This document shows, piece after piece, positions 35,757 to 46,500 of a DNA stretch of 64,000 nt. A program made the position numbers and the translations under genes. How positions within the stretch are numbered: position 1 is the stretch's first letter; each line of letters begins with the position of its first letter. Location: contig JAEHOE010000101.1 of NCBI GenBank assembly GCA_016858145.1, positions 62,001-126,000 on the forward strand, written 5' to 3'. Origin of the DNA: Edaphochlamys debaryana. Lineage: Eukaryota > Chlorophyta > Chlorophyceae > Chlamydomonadales. The notes under the pieces were generated by a model. That model saw nothing but the letters and a program-made list of their open reading frames with translations. It was not told where the DNA came from and did no database searches.

Positions 35757-36794
35757 ATGCAGTTCCCACGCCCCATCAGCAAAAACTATATTGGCACACC
35801 ACAGGAACAGGCAGCTGCGCGACAGCCTAGGGCCGATGCTAAGGCTGCACACCAGGCACGCGAGGCAGAGCGGGCGAAAAAGGAGGCGGCTCTGTGCCCC
35901 GAGGCTAGGATGGTTAAAGACACTTTCGTGTCGCTCCTAGCGTCCCTTCTGGATACCCTTCGCTGCATAGAGGCTCCAGTCTTGCGCGGGGTGTTCGTCA
36001 GGGCAATCAACGAGCTGGCCGCCGTCGTCCGCGACTTGATGATGGCTGCGGCTGAGCGGCACGCGGCCCTTCAGCGCGACTTCTCCGCGCTCAGCGAGGA
36101 CTATGGGGAGTTCAAGAGGGTGATAACACAAAACTACAACGTCACGGACCGCGCCATCGCGAGCCTCCGGAGGGAGCTCAAAGCGGACATCGCCCAGACT
36201 GAGCGCTTCTCTGAGCTGATCGTGGAGACTGCCCCTAAGGAGGAGCGGGGCCGGCTGCTGCTGCGGGAGGTCTCAGATGAGATGGCGGACCGGCTGCGGT
36301 CGGGAGACCTGTCGACGCTGGGCTTTTCGGGGCGCACTGAGCTCCAGGCTACCGTCCAGCGGAGCTGGAAGGGGGAGGGGGGGTGGATTGTGGTTGTCGG
36401 GGTAACGGCAGCACAGCGGGCTGAGTTTCGGCGCAGGGCGAAGGAGGTGCGGGTGGTGAGCGGGGTGGTGGTGACGCCCTACCTCAACGCGCTCGGCAGG
36501 GCGCTGAGGAAGGAGCGGAAGCCTATCTTCGATGAGCTGCAAGCCAAGGGCCTGGCGCCTCGCTGGTTTAAAGGGGCGGATATCCTGTTTCGTGAGGGGG
36601 GGGGGCTGGATGCGGCAGGGGTACCCTTAGGGGATGGGCGGTTCTATGGCCCAGTTACGGGCGGGGTCAAGCCCCAGGCGGTTGATGGTCGCGCTTTGCG
36701 CAGTTCTAGGTCTTGCAGGAGGCAAGGCCCGTGGAGTAGGCCGAACGGCCGCAGCGTCCAGCGCTGTGATTCTTTTGAGGATCCTTCATTGTAA
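35757..36794 (+). CDS. LINE (L1-type) ORF1-like protein, stand-alone
   Basis: Single open frame of 345 residues, ATG 35757 to TAA 36794, with no introns. It has a long helical part rich in Ala, Arg, Glu and Leu that is likely to form a coiled coil (AVVRDLMMAAAERHAALQRD, then RRELKADIAQTERFSELIVE). An RRM-like/C-terminal RNA-binding part follows (WIVVVGVTAAQRAEFRRRAK, then KPIFDELQAKGLAPRWFKGA and DILFREGG). That order (coiled coil, RNA-binding, small C-terminal domain) is that of L1-type ORF1 proteins, which coat LINE RNA. No reverse transcriptase follows on this strand, so this is a LINE remnant with intact ORF1 or a retained host copy. TGTAA at 36790-36794 overlaps the stop. The family call rests on domain pattern only. 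Confidence 0.6.
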   Translation: MQFPRPISKNYIGTPQEQAAARQPRADAKAAHQAREAERAKKEAALCPEARMVKDTFVSLLASLLDTLRCIEAPVLRGVFVRAINELAAVVRDLMMAAAERHAALQRDFSALSEDYGEFKRVITQNYNVTDRAIASLRRELKADIAQTERFSELIVETAPKEERGRLLLREVSDEMADRLRSGDLSTLGFSGRTELQATVQRSWKGEGGWIVVVGVTAAQRAEFRRRAKEVRVVSGVVVTPYLNALGRALRKERKPIFDELQAKGLAPRWFKGADILFREGGGLDAAGVPLGDGRFYGPVTGGVKPQAVDGRALRSSRSCRRQGPWSRPNGRSVQRCDSFEDPSL

Positions 36795-37564
36795 ACCCGA
36801 GGACTGTGAGGCGTGTGAGCTCCCCAGCAGACACTCCCCCCAATCACGCTGCGGTATCGCGCACCGGCCGTCCAGCCCTGTCCGGCCGTCCGGACTCAGA
36901 CCCAGGTTGTCCCGTTCCACAGCCACTCAAAAGCGGGCCGCGCCCTGCTTCTCTTCTGCAGGGCAAAGTGGGTTGAGCCTGGTCCGGGGAGGCGGGGAAG
37001 AAAAGAACTTTGCAGGAAGGGGGAACCCGCAAGCAGGGGTTCCCCGCTGGCCCCGACTGGACCGCGAGCGTGTCTGTGGAGCTAGGGCCGACCGTTTCCG
37101 CTGCCCGTGCGTCGGCGGCGCACCTCCCGGTTCTGTATGACTTGCGTTATAGCTTGGCTTACAAGCAGCAGAATCGGGCGCAGACGCTCGCGGCGCGTCT
37201 GCTCAGCATACGATCGATTTTAAAGTTCCAACCATATGTTCACACCCTGGCGAAACGCGGCCCGCAATCGTGGCTACGAGAAGCCTGCTCTGACTACACA
37301 TACTCTCAATCGCTATCAAACAGACCTTTGGCTACTTTACGCTCTTCCGCAACAACCAACGGCCCGGCCCGCGCAGGCGCAGTCGAGTGACCGAACGTGC
37401 CGAGCGCGTCTTAAGGTCGTCTGGATGCAATAAGGCATAGTTAATGGATACGGGGCGTAAGCCAGTGGAGCCGGACACGGTGGTGGGCCGAGACAATGGC
37501 CGCCGAAGGGTGTTCGCCCGACACGCTTGAATGGAGGGTAGGGACTTGGAGGTACATGTAGCTG
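36795..37564. other. Region upstream of the receptor cyclase
   Basis: About 770 bases between the ORF1-like frame and the cyclase ATG. It probably contains the cyclase promoter and 5' UTR, and possibly decayed LINE sequence. Open frames are short and unremarkable. Confidence 0.45.
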
Positions 37565-40500
37565 ATGCGAGCAGCCACCAGGCCGCCGGCGGGGGCCAGG
37601 AGCGCGACTGGCCATGTGCAGCTGAGGTGGTCGGCCCTCGTGTCGCTGATTGCGGTGCTACTCGCTCTTCATGGCTCACGCAATGCAAGGTGGGCAACAG
37701 GTCTCAGCAATTTTAGGTACACCAGAGCTGCGGCTCTGCGACCGCAATGGCCGACCTGGGACCGTTTCTCAAGCTGCAGAGCGGAGCCGCCAGGCAGTGA
37801 TCCGGAGGGCAACTGCGCCAGCTTGGATCCGGCAGAGGTGAGCCGCGTCGCGAAGACGATGATGATGATGATGATGATGATTGTTACACAGCTTCATGGC
37901 TGTGAGGTCCAAACGAGCCAAAAGGCTTCATAGACCTCAGCAACAGCAGCTATCATTTGCTGCTATCATCAATAATGTTCTTGGTCCAACCATTTACGCT
38001 AAGTCTGCTAGCCTCAAAAAGCGCGCGTGTCTCATCTCGGCAATTACCCGCGCCAAACCCCTCTGGTCCGGTCCTGCCATAACCTCCATCATAGTGCTTC
38101 CTGGCGTGACTCCTAAGGCCCACAAGCCTTGTCTAGCTTCAGCTAAAGCAGGGCACTCCAGCAAGAAATGCCGTTCATCTTCTACTGCCCCGTGGTCTCC
38201 GCAGGCTCTGCACCACCGCTCATGCCTCGGCCGTCCCCCTGGCCGATTCACCTCCAACGCAAACGTGCATAGGCGAAACCTTATAAGCAGCCGATGCTGC
38301 CAACGCGGGATATAACACTTCCTGTGCTTAGCTGGCCCCATCCAATGCATCCAACGGCACATCTTCACCCCTGGGGGAGTGCCATCCGTCTGAAACAACT
38401 CAGGGCGTGTCTGTAACCTGTCGCTGCACCAATCGTCATCAAATCTCAGCCTCAGTTGCTCAAGAATCCTGTCTGCGGGAACCATGGATCGGGTGATCCG
38501 TTCAACCCGTTCTTCAATGCCTAGCGCGCTGGGCTCCCCTTCAAGTGGGTCAAAGCGCATCAGGCGCAAGAAACGAAGCATTTGGGCCCCCCATCCCCCC
38601 GCCCTACCCCTGAGTGCCAGTCGAATCTCCTCCCTGAACACACAGATGTAAACCTCCGGCGCCTTAACCAAGCGGTTCCAAAATCCCAAGACCAGATGTG
38701 CCCAGAATACATGCAAGGGCCACTGTCCCATCTCCCTATACAAAACCCGGTCAGGCGACAGAGTAATACCTGCTACCCGACGTAGGAAAGTGCGTTGTAC
38801 CTGCACCGCTGGGTCCTTCAGGGCCAGCTCAAAGTAGCCTGACCTGCCTGCCTGCGCCTCCGGTTGTTGCCCATATCCCCCCTCTAAAACCTTCATCAAG
38901 ACCCCCGGCGCCCACACTTCCGCCCCGTAAGACAAGATGGCTCGCACCTGGGTGTCAAAGCAACCCGTAGCAATATGGGGCGTTAGCAAACCTTGCCGTT
39001 CCAGCTTACTCAGAAGCGCATGCATAGCCCGTCTCCCACAATCGTTCAACTCCTCCCTACAGGACTCAAAAGGCGAGTCGGGTCCAAAGTGGATCCCCAG
39101 ATACCGCGCCCTTCGCTTCCATGGCACAGCCTTCTCAGTCGCAACCCCTTGTTCCAGCCGCGTCATCTTCACGCACCCCGCCTCCCCCCGTTCGTACTGG
39201 GCTGGGCTGCGCGAGCCGTCGCGAAGACGGGACGTGGTTTCTCACCTTACGCATGTGTTCGTGCTTGTCCTGTGTGTGTTTTGGCGGGGTTCCGGGTGGC
39301 TCGGTCCCGGCTCCCGGGCCCCTCATCCACAGCAGTCGGGCTGGCTCCCATCTCAACCGACGCAGGTCCCTCACGTGGCGCTCATCCCCGGCTTCTACCC
39401 AAGCTCCCCCTACGTGGCCACGCTCGCTCGCGAGCACTCGCGCAGAGCGCTGCTGCCCCCCCGCGATGGGCGCCTGGCGTTAGTCACGCTTGACCATGGC
39501 GAAGGGGCCGTGCAGAGCGCCCTCGTCAACTGGACGGGCCCAGCCTGGGCTGCGGGGGCCGCTGTCAGCCAGAGCGCCCGGGTCCCGGTTGCAACGGCCA
39601 GCGTGGAACCTGTGAGGTAACAGGAGGCAGGGCGGTTCCAGGGGGGCCTGGCAGCTATCGGGGAAACAGCCGCCGCCTAGCCCTCTGAGAAGTGCAGCCG
39701 ACCTGATGTGGGCTTGCGCCCAGCGGGGTGTCATTCGTGCCTGGGCTCTGCCGGGCTAGACTCGCGCCGTCTGGTCCGTCTGGTCACCGCAAACCTCCAC
39801 GTTCCCGCGTCCCGTAGGTCTTACCCACTGGGGGAGCCATTGCCAGCTGGAGCGGCGACAGGGGATCAGGCGTGGAACGGGCAGGCTCTGAGCCTGGCGG
39901 AGAGTGCAGTACTGCCGCTGGTGCGTGTGCGGCTTGGCGAGAGGGAGGATTGGGAGCCGAATGCGGCTCGGCGCGCTTTGCAAGCGTATAGGCGTTTGAA
40001 CCAATGTAATTGGGGGCATGTGGCAGGGGTGCGTGTGGGGGCTGCGCCTCGCCCAGCTGGACGCGCGAGGGTGTGCCGTACCGTGTCTGCCAGCAGCAAC
40101 ACTGCTGCCAGTACGGCATTGCACCCGGGTACACATGCCATACCTTCGTCCCCAAACCGGCCCTTCTCCTGAAGTACCTGAACCCGTCCTCCTCCCCACC
40201 CGTTCCACCCCTCACGCAGCTCACAGCGCACGCAGCGGGCAACACCAGCTGGCTCCTGGAGCTGGACGCGGCCACAGCCGCGGGGGCGCACCTTCCCGCC
40301 AGCTTCCTCGCGCCGCCGCCAGGCGCGCCCGGCGGCCCGGCCGCCGCCCCCCTGCTGCTGCTGTTCCGCCGGGACTGGTGGCGGTGGCTGACTCTGGAGG
40401 CGGGGGCCGAACCCAGCCTGGGCGCTGCTAGCGCGGCGGGCGGGGCCCCGACCCCGCTGCCGCCCACGTGGCCCCTCCTGGTGGACCTGCTGACGGGCCT

Positions 40501-43500
40501 GCTGGGGAGGGACCTGGACGGGGACGGCCGGGCGGACCACGTGCTGTGCGCCGACCTCATGCCGGGTAGGGCCGGCCTTGGGTTGATGTCGGTCGGGTCG
40601 GGCGCATGCCGGGTAGGGCGGGCCACCAAGCCGGGTAGACCCGGCCTCATGTGTAGGAAGGTACACGCAGGGGTTGACCGACGCCTCGGTTCATTGCCCC
40701 CCGCGCCCCGCCCCTCGCCTCCAGGCTGCAAGGGCGGAGCGGTGCTCGCCGCCATCTTCGCTTCCCTGAGCCAGTCGCAGGGCTCGGCGCAGGGCGTGTG
40801 GTTCAGCACCGCAGACCTCTCCCCCTCGCTTGGGTCCTCGCCGGCTGCGCTGGCTGCGCTGAGGCTCTACGCCGCACTCGCTGCCGCCAACGCCGCGCCC
40901 TTCACGCCCGGCGGACGCAACCTCTCCCAGAGCGCCGTCCCCACCGCCGCTGCGGAGCTGCTGGCGGCCGGAGGTGCTGTGGACGCCACTGGCGCGCCCC
41001 TGTGTGGCGCCGTCAACCCGCTGTTCGCGGCCGGCCGCTGTCTCTTCACCATTGACTGGGCCCCCGCGGCCCTGCGGCTCAGCGGGGAAGGTGGGTGGGT
41101 GTGCCTGGCCGGGGACATCCATTCCCCAGCAACCTACTGCGCGCTCATGTTCTTTCTATCCTCTCGCGCCAGTCAGCGACCCCCTACGAACGACGCGCCA
41201 TGTATGCTACGCCCCGCCCTGCAGATGTGTCCGGAGTCCTGGGCGCGGCTCCGCTGCCGGGGAGCTCAGCCGTGATGGCGACAGTGGTGCAGGGCGGCGA
41301 GACAGCAGGGGGACAGGGCGGCGGCGCAGCTCAGGGACCGCAGCTCCTGCCCTGCACCCCGCAGCGCTGCCCGCACGCCACCGCCTACGGCCAGGCGGAG
41401 GTGGCCGCTCTGGCCGCCATGTGTCGCCGGCGTCCCCCCCGCCCGCAGCAGCCAGCCGCAGGCGGGGCAGGCGCTGCGGCCGCGGACGGAGTCATGGCGA
41501 AGGCCCCGGGGCCGGGGCCGCTGCTCGTGAACCGGGCGCCCCTGCTGGGGGCGGCGGGCAACGTGTGGCGCGTGGCGCCAGGGCAGCCTCAGGACGCGCT
41601 GCTCCGCATAGACGCGTTCCTCGGGTGAGGCACGCCCCGTGCTTAAGTTCAGCATCTCGGGCCTCGGGGCTGTGGGTCGTTGACGGCTGCGGTTTCTTGA
41701 TGTGCGGCTGGGTGTGAGGTGTGTGGAGGCAGCAGGGCATGTGTGCCCATCATGTGCATGCCCACATGCAAACGGTTGTCGTGCAGGTTGGTCGGGTACG
41801 AGCTGGACCTCAAGTACGGCAGTGTGCTGGAAGCCGTACAATCGTACGACGGCTCGTCGTCACGGGACCTGCGCCTGCCCGACTCGGCCCTTGGCCTGGC
41901 CGCGCCCGACTTGGCCTCGCTGAGAGCGGTGAGGCCAGTTGATGCGAGAAGCGTGCACTTTTCTTGTCCGCCAACGCAGAAGCATGCCGCTGCTCGCCTT
42001 AGACCCTGCCTGGCGTTCCTGCCTATCTGATGTTTCCGCTTAGTTTACTATCTACGTCCTTTCCTCCCCGCAGGCTGTCGGTGACGCCCTCTCGCACCCC
42101 AACGCGGCTCTAGACGTACAGATGCCGTACAGCTCCGCATACAGGCGTGTGGGGAGAAAGGGGGCATGAAGCAAGGCAGCCGTCACAGTGACACCAGCGG
42201 CATAGCTGGTTGCCCGTCATCCTGCCAACGGCATCACGCCGTTCCATACCTCCTGCCCCTGACTGCCGCGCAGGGACGCCATGGACCAGCTGGCCGCCTC
42301 GGCCCTGGCAGCGGCAGGCGCGGCTGCTGGGCCGCCCCCAGACGCGGACCTGAGCACGTCCTTGGAAGCGGCAGCGGAGCGGTTCCGCGCCATCCAACAG
42401 GGTAGGCGCCTCGATGCCTACCCGAAGGCCCCACCTGCGCACCTTCTCTCTGCCCTGCCAGCTTTCGAGACTACCCCTAAGGATTGATCGTTGCCGTCGC
42501 CTGCCCCCTACCTCCCCTCAGCGTTCCCCTACCCGGCCATCCTGCGCCACCTCTACTGGAACTCCATTGGTTTTGTGTCTCTGCCGCAAGAGCAGCAACC
42601 GTCTGACTCGCAGCCGGCCTCTGTGCTGGGCATCGCTCTCGGAGTCAGCGTGGGCACCGCTGCGCTCCTGCTGCTCAGCTTGGGGGCGCTGCTGCTGCTG
42701 CAGCGGCGGAGGTCCTCAAACGCCGCCCGCGGAGCCCTCGCACGCAGCGGCGTCAAGCCCCCCGGCCCCGGGCCCGCCACCACCCTGGCGCTCACGGACA
42801 TCCAGGTAGGTGCGGGGGCGCCCTCCAGGGACCAGGGTTGACGTCTATACTGCGAGGTGGCTGCGGCCACGTCCTCAGCGCTTGGACCGTTGCACCGTCT
42901 GTGGGTGTCCCGGCGTAGTTTAACTGTTCGCACCGCTATCGTTTCACCGATGCGGACATGCCGCAGCGCTCGTAATAACGGTCCTTGCCATCCTTGCCCC
43001 GCTCTTGCGCCGTCCTGGCCCTTGCCCACACCCCTAGAACTCTACGCTCCTGTGGGAAGTGCTGTCTGCGGAGCTCATGGATGAGTGCATGGCGATCCAC
43101 CATGGAGTGATGAGACGGGTGGGTTCCGCAACGGTCAGGGCGGTGCATCTGGACCATCCCTGACATGGACCGCGCGCCTGTCCCGGAACTGCTAGCGAGG
43201 AAGTTTGCCTGATCCCCTGCATCCCGCCCCCTCCCGCGTTTTTCAGGCTATTGAGGTTAACGAGGGCTACGAGGTTTTCACCGAGGTACGTCGGGAAAGC
43301 CAACTCTGTGCCACGCCGGAGGGCATGGGCGCTGGGGCAGGCTGGGGCTGGGGCGCCCCTTGGGGCCGGCGCGGGGTCGGGGTTTCGCGTGCCGATACCG
43401 GTAGTGAACACGAAGCTGGTCCCAGCTTTGCGGGACGTGCGCTACCGGTATTGATGCTAACAGAGAGTAGAAGTGTAGAACGGATAGCCTGTGCCTGTGT

Positions 43501-46500
43501 CTCGACAAGCCAGCCTTGCGACAACTTGCGACAGCTGCGCCGGCGCCTCAAGCACTTTCGCAGGTGCAAAAGGGTTACCCTGGACACTTGCAATTGACGG
43601 TTCTAATGGTGCTACTGATCAATCAATGGTACTTCTCAACCCGCGCAACAGGGGGACGCCTTCGCGGTCGCCTTCCATGGCCCAGACGACGCGGTATCCT
43701 TCGCGATGGACCTGCAGGTAAGCCCGAGCCGGCGCTGGGAGCTCGGCGGGCTGCCGGGTGGCCACGCATGTCGCTTTGACCCGGAGTCTCGCGTCCGGCT
43801 TCCCGCCCGCTTCCCGCCAAGCTCACTTGCAACCCCCCACCTCCCCGCCCCCGACCAGATGGAGCTGCTCACAGCCGACTGGCCCCCGCAGCTCCTGGCA
43901 CTGCCCGACGGCTGCGAGGTGTGGGCGCGGCGCGCCACACACCTGGCCTGGCCCCCGCCCCTGCCCGCCATGCCGGCGCCTGGCTCCCAGCCCATCAGCC
44001 CCGCTGTGGCATCCCAGGGTGCCAGCGAGAGGCTGTCGCCACAAGTTGCTGGCGTCGCGTCACGAATCGCAACGGGCCGCCGCAGGTGGGCAGTAGTTGC
44101 TGGGTGTCCGAGGCAGGCTTACGGTTCGGTGAAGGCGGACGCGCATTCACACGTGGACGTTCCCTCACGTTCGGCTTTGCTCGTTGTCTGCTGATTCCCC
44201 AGGCTTCGCCACCTCATCCTCTCTGGGATAACTCCTGCTAGCCAGTCGAACCCTCAGGCATTGGATGCCTCAGGAGTCTACCGGCAATACTCCGAGGACC
44301 CAGTGCCGGGCCTAGACAACAGTCGCTATGCGTGCCCCACCTCGGCCTCTCGCCCCATACCGGCGGCCTTCCTGCAGCCTGGGTCCTTCCTGGCACCCCA
44401 GGAGTCAAACGCGAGCGTCGATTACCCCACCTCACCACCCCTGGGCTCGCATCCCCCGCCCCGGGCATCCTCTCGGTCCACGCAACTCGGCTCCGTCCCT
44501 GCACTCGCACCCGGGCGACATGGCCACTGTCGCTCTGGACAGGATGGCTTGGGGCCCTCCGCAAGCCAAAGGCCCGGCGCCCAGCGATCACCGCTGCCTG
44601 GCCGTTCGTTTCAGCAGAGGCCTGCAACGGTCGCCGCACACGCCTCGTTGGGCGAGCCGCTCGCTGGAGGCAGCATGGGCGACCCGGGGCGGCGCCTGCT
44701 GCGGCGGTTCACGATGAGCCATGCGCCCATCAGCCTGCGCCGTGGGCATGCACACAGCAGCCTCCCCGGCATGGCTGACCTGTCTGTGCCATTCGCGCCA
44801 TTGGTCCCGCCACGGCCTCGGCCTTGGGCTACGGTGCGTGCAGCTGCGGGATGGGGAGGGAAAGGGCTGATGGCTTGGGGCCATTGAGCACATGCCTGGG
44901 GCGCTTGTACCAAGTTGCCGATCAGGGTCAAGAGCCCTCGACGGGGCGATGCTGTAGCAGTGTTGTAACAGTCTTGTATCAGCGCTTTGTGCCCCGCTGC
45001 CATTCGCCGCAGGCAAGCTCCAACCGCACGCTGTGGGACCTCTCCGTCAGCGGCAGGCTGCTGCCGAGCCCGGAGCCCGACAGCTCCGACCAGCCCAAGC
45101 GCCCGCCGGGCGTCGCCGCCTGGGCCCCGCTCACCCTGGGCGACTTCCTGCTCCTGGGCCCAGGAGCGCCTTTGGCCCAGGAGCCCCGCAGCAGTGCGGG
45201 CCGGCCCGGAGGCGGCAGCATCGAGCGCTTGGGCGGTGTGGCATTCGCGAGCGTCGAGGCGGTGAACCCCGAGGCGGTGCAGCCGTCAGGCCTCCAGACC
45301 CTGCGTCAGCATGGGACTCGCCTGCTGCATGCCTGGCAGCCGTACCTGCCCACGCTGGGGGAGCCAGAGGCCTTTGAGGAAGGCACCTGCGCCGGCCCCT
45401 CCCGGCGACCAGCCTTGCGCCCGGGACCGCTGGGTCTGGCTGTGCAGGCCGCCCTCCCTCGGTCCCGCGGCTCCGCTGGGCGTTCGGGGCCCTGGACGGC
45501 GCACGTCCCGGCGGTGCCACAGGCCGGCGAGAATGCAGGGGGTGGCCTCAGGAGCTCCGTTGGGCTCCAGTCGCCCTTCTGCAGCCTGCAGGCCCCTGTG
45601 GACCAGGCCGAGGCCGACGGAGTGTGTGGTGCGAGGCGCCCGGATGTCCATGCAGCCAGCGCCCCGGTTGCTGAGCCGATGTGCATGGCCGCAGCACCCC
45701 AGGGTGCCTTGCGCAGCCCTGGGCGTAGACCCGAGCCTGGGCATCTGCGAGGAAGCACGTCGTTGGATGGGGGGCCTGGACCAAGCGGTCTTGACAGCGT
45801 GGCGGGCTTGGCGACGGCCCCGGATGCCCTACCGGCAGCCAGTGGCGGCGAGGAGGGTCTGGCGAGGGGTGACAACAGAGTGCCCACATCGCAGCATGCG
45901 TCGAGTCAAGGAAAGGTGAGGAAGCGGGCTTGTGGGTCCGTTGGACCACCGGGAAGCAAGAGCAAGCAGCGCATGGGTAGCCATGCAGAGGTTGGCTTGT
46001 GCCCGCTGGCCGCTACTCCCCACGCCATGATCACACGGTGTCCTCTGCTTCCCCTCCCTTCTGTTCCCACAGAGCTCCCCCAGCCCCGGGGGCCGATCTT
46101 GCCGCGCGGCGCTTGGGCTGTGGGAGGCCCAGGGCTCCCAGGTGGACCTCCTTGACTGCAGCGTGCCGGGCAATGTCCGCGGTAGCTTCACAGCGGAGGC
46201 CGGAACCAGTGATGCCCCGCTTCCCCAGCACCTGCCGCCTCAAGGGCTTGGCCGTCTTGGAGATGATATACAGCCGGCTGTGGCACCTCTACCCTTGGCG
46301 CCTCAGCCCTCGCCGCCGCGGCCCCGCTTGGCGAGCGGCCCCAAGCCCCTGACGCTGCTGCAGCTGGTGCCCGCGCCTGCTACAGGCACCGGGCGACTGG
46401 CTGAGGGCGCCGGAGCTGCGGTGCTGGCCTCTCCACACCTGGCTAGCCCCGGCGTTAAGGGGGGCGTGCACGATGTGGAGGCCGTACTGGACCCAGGGCC

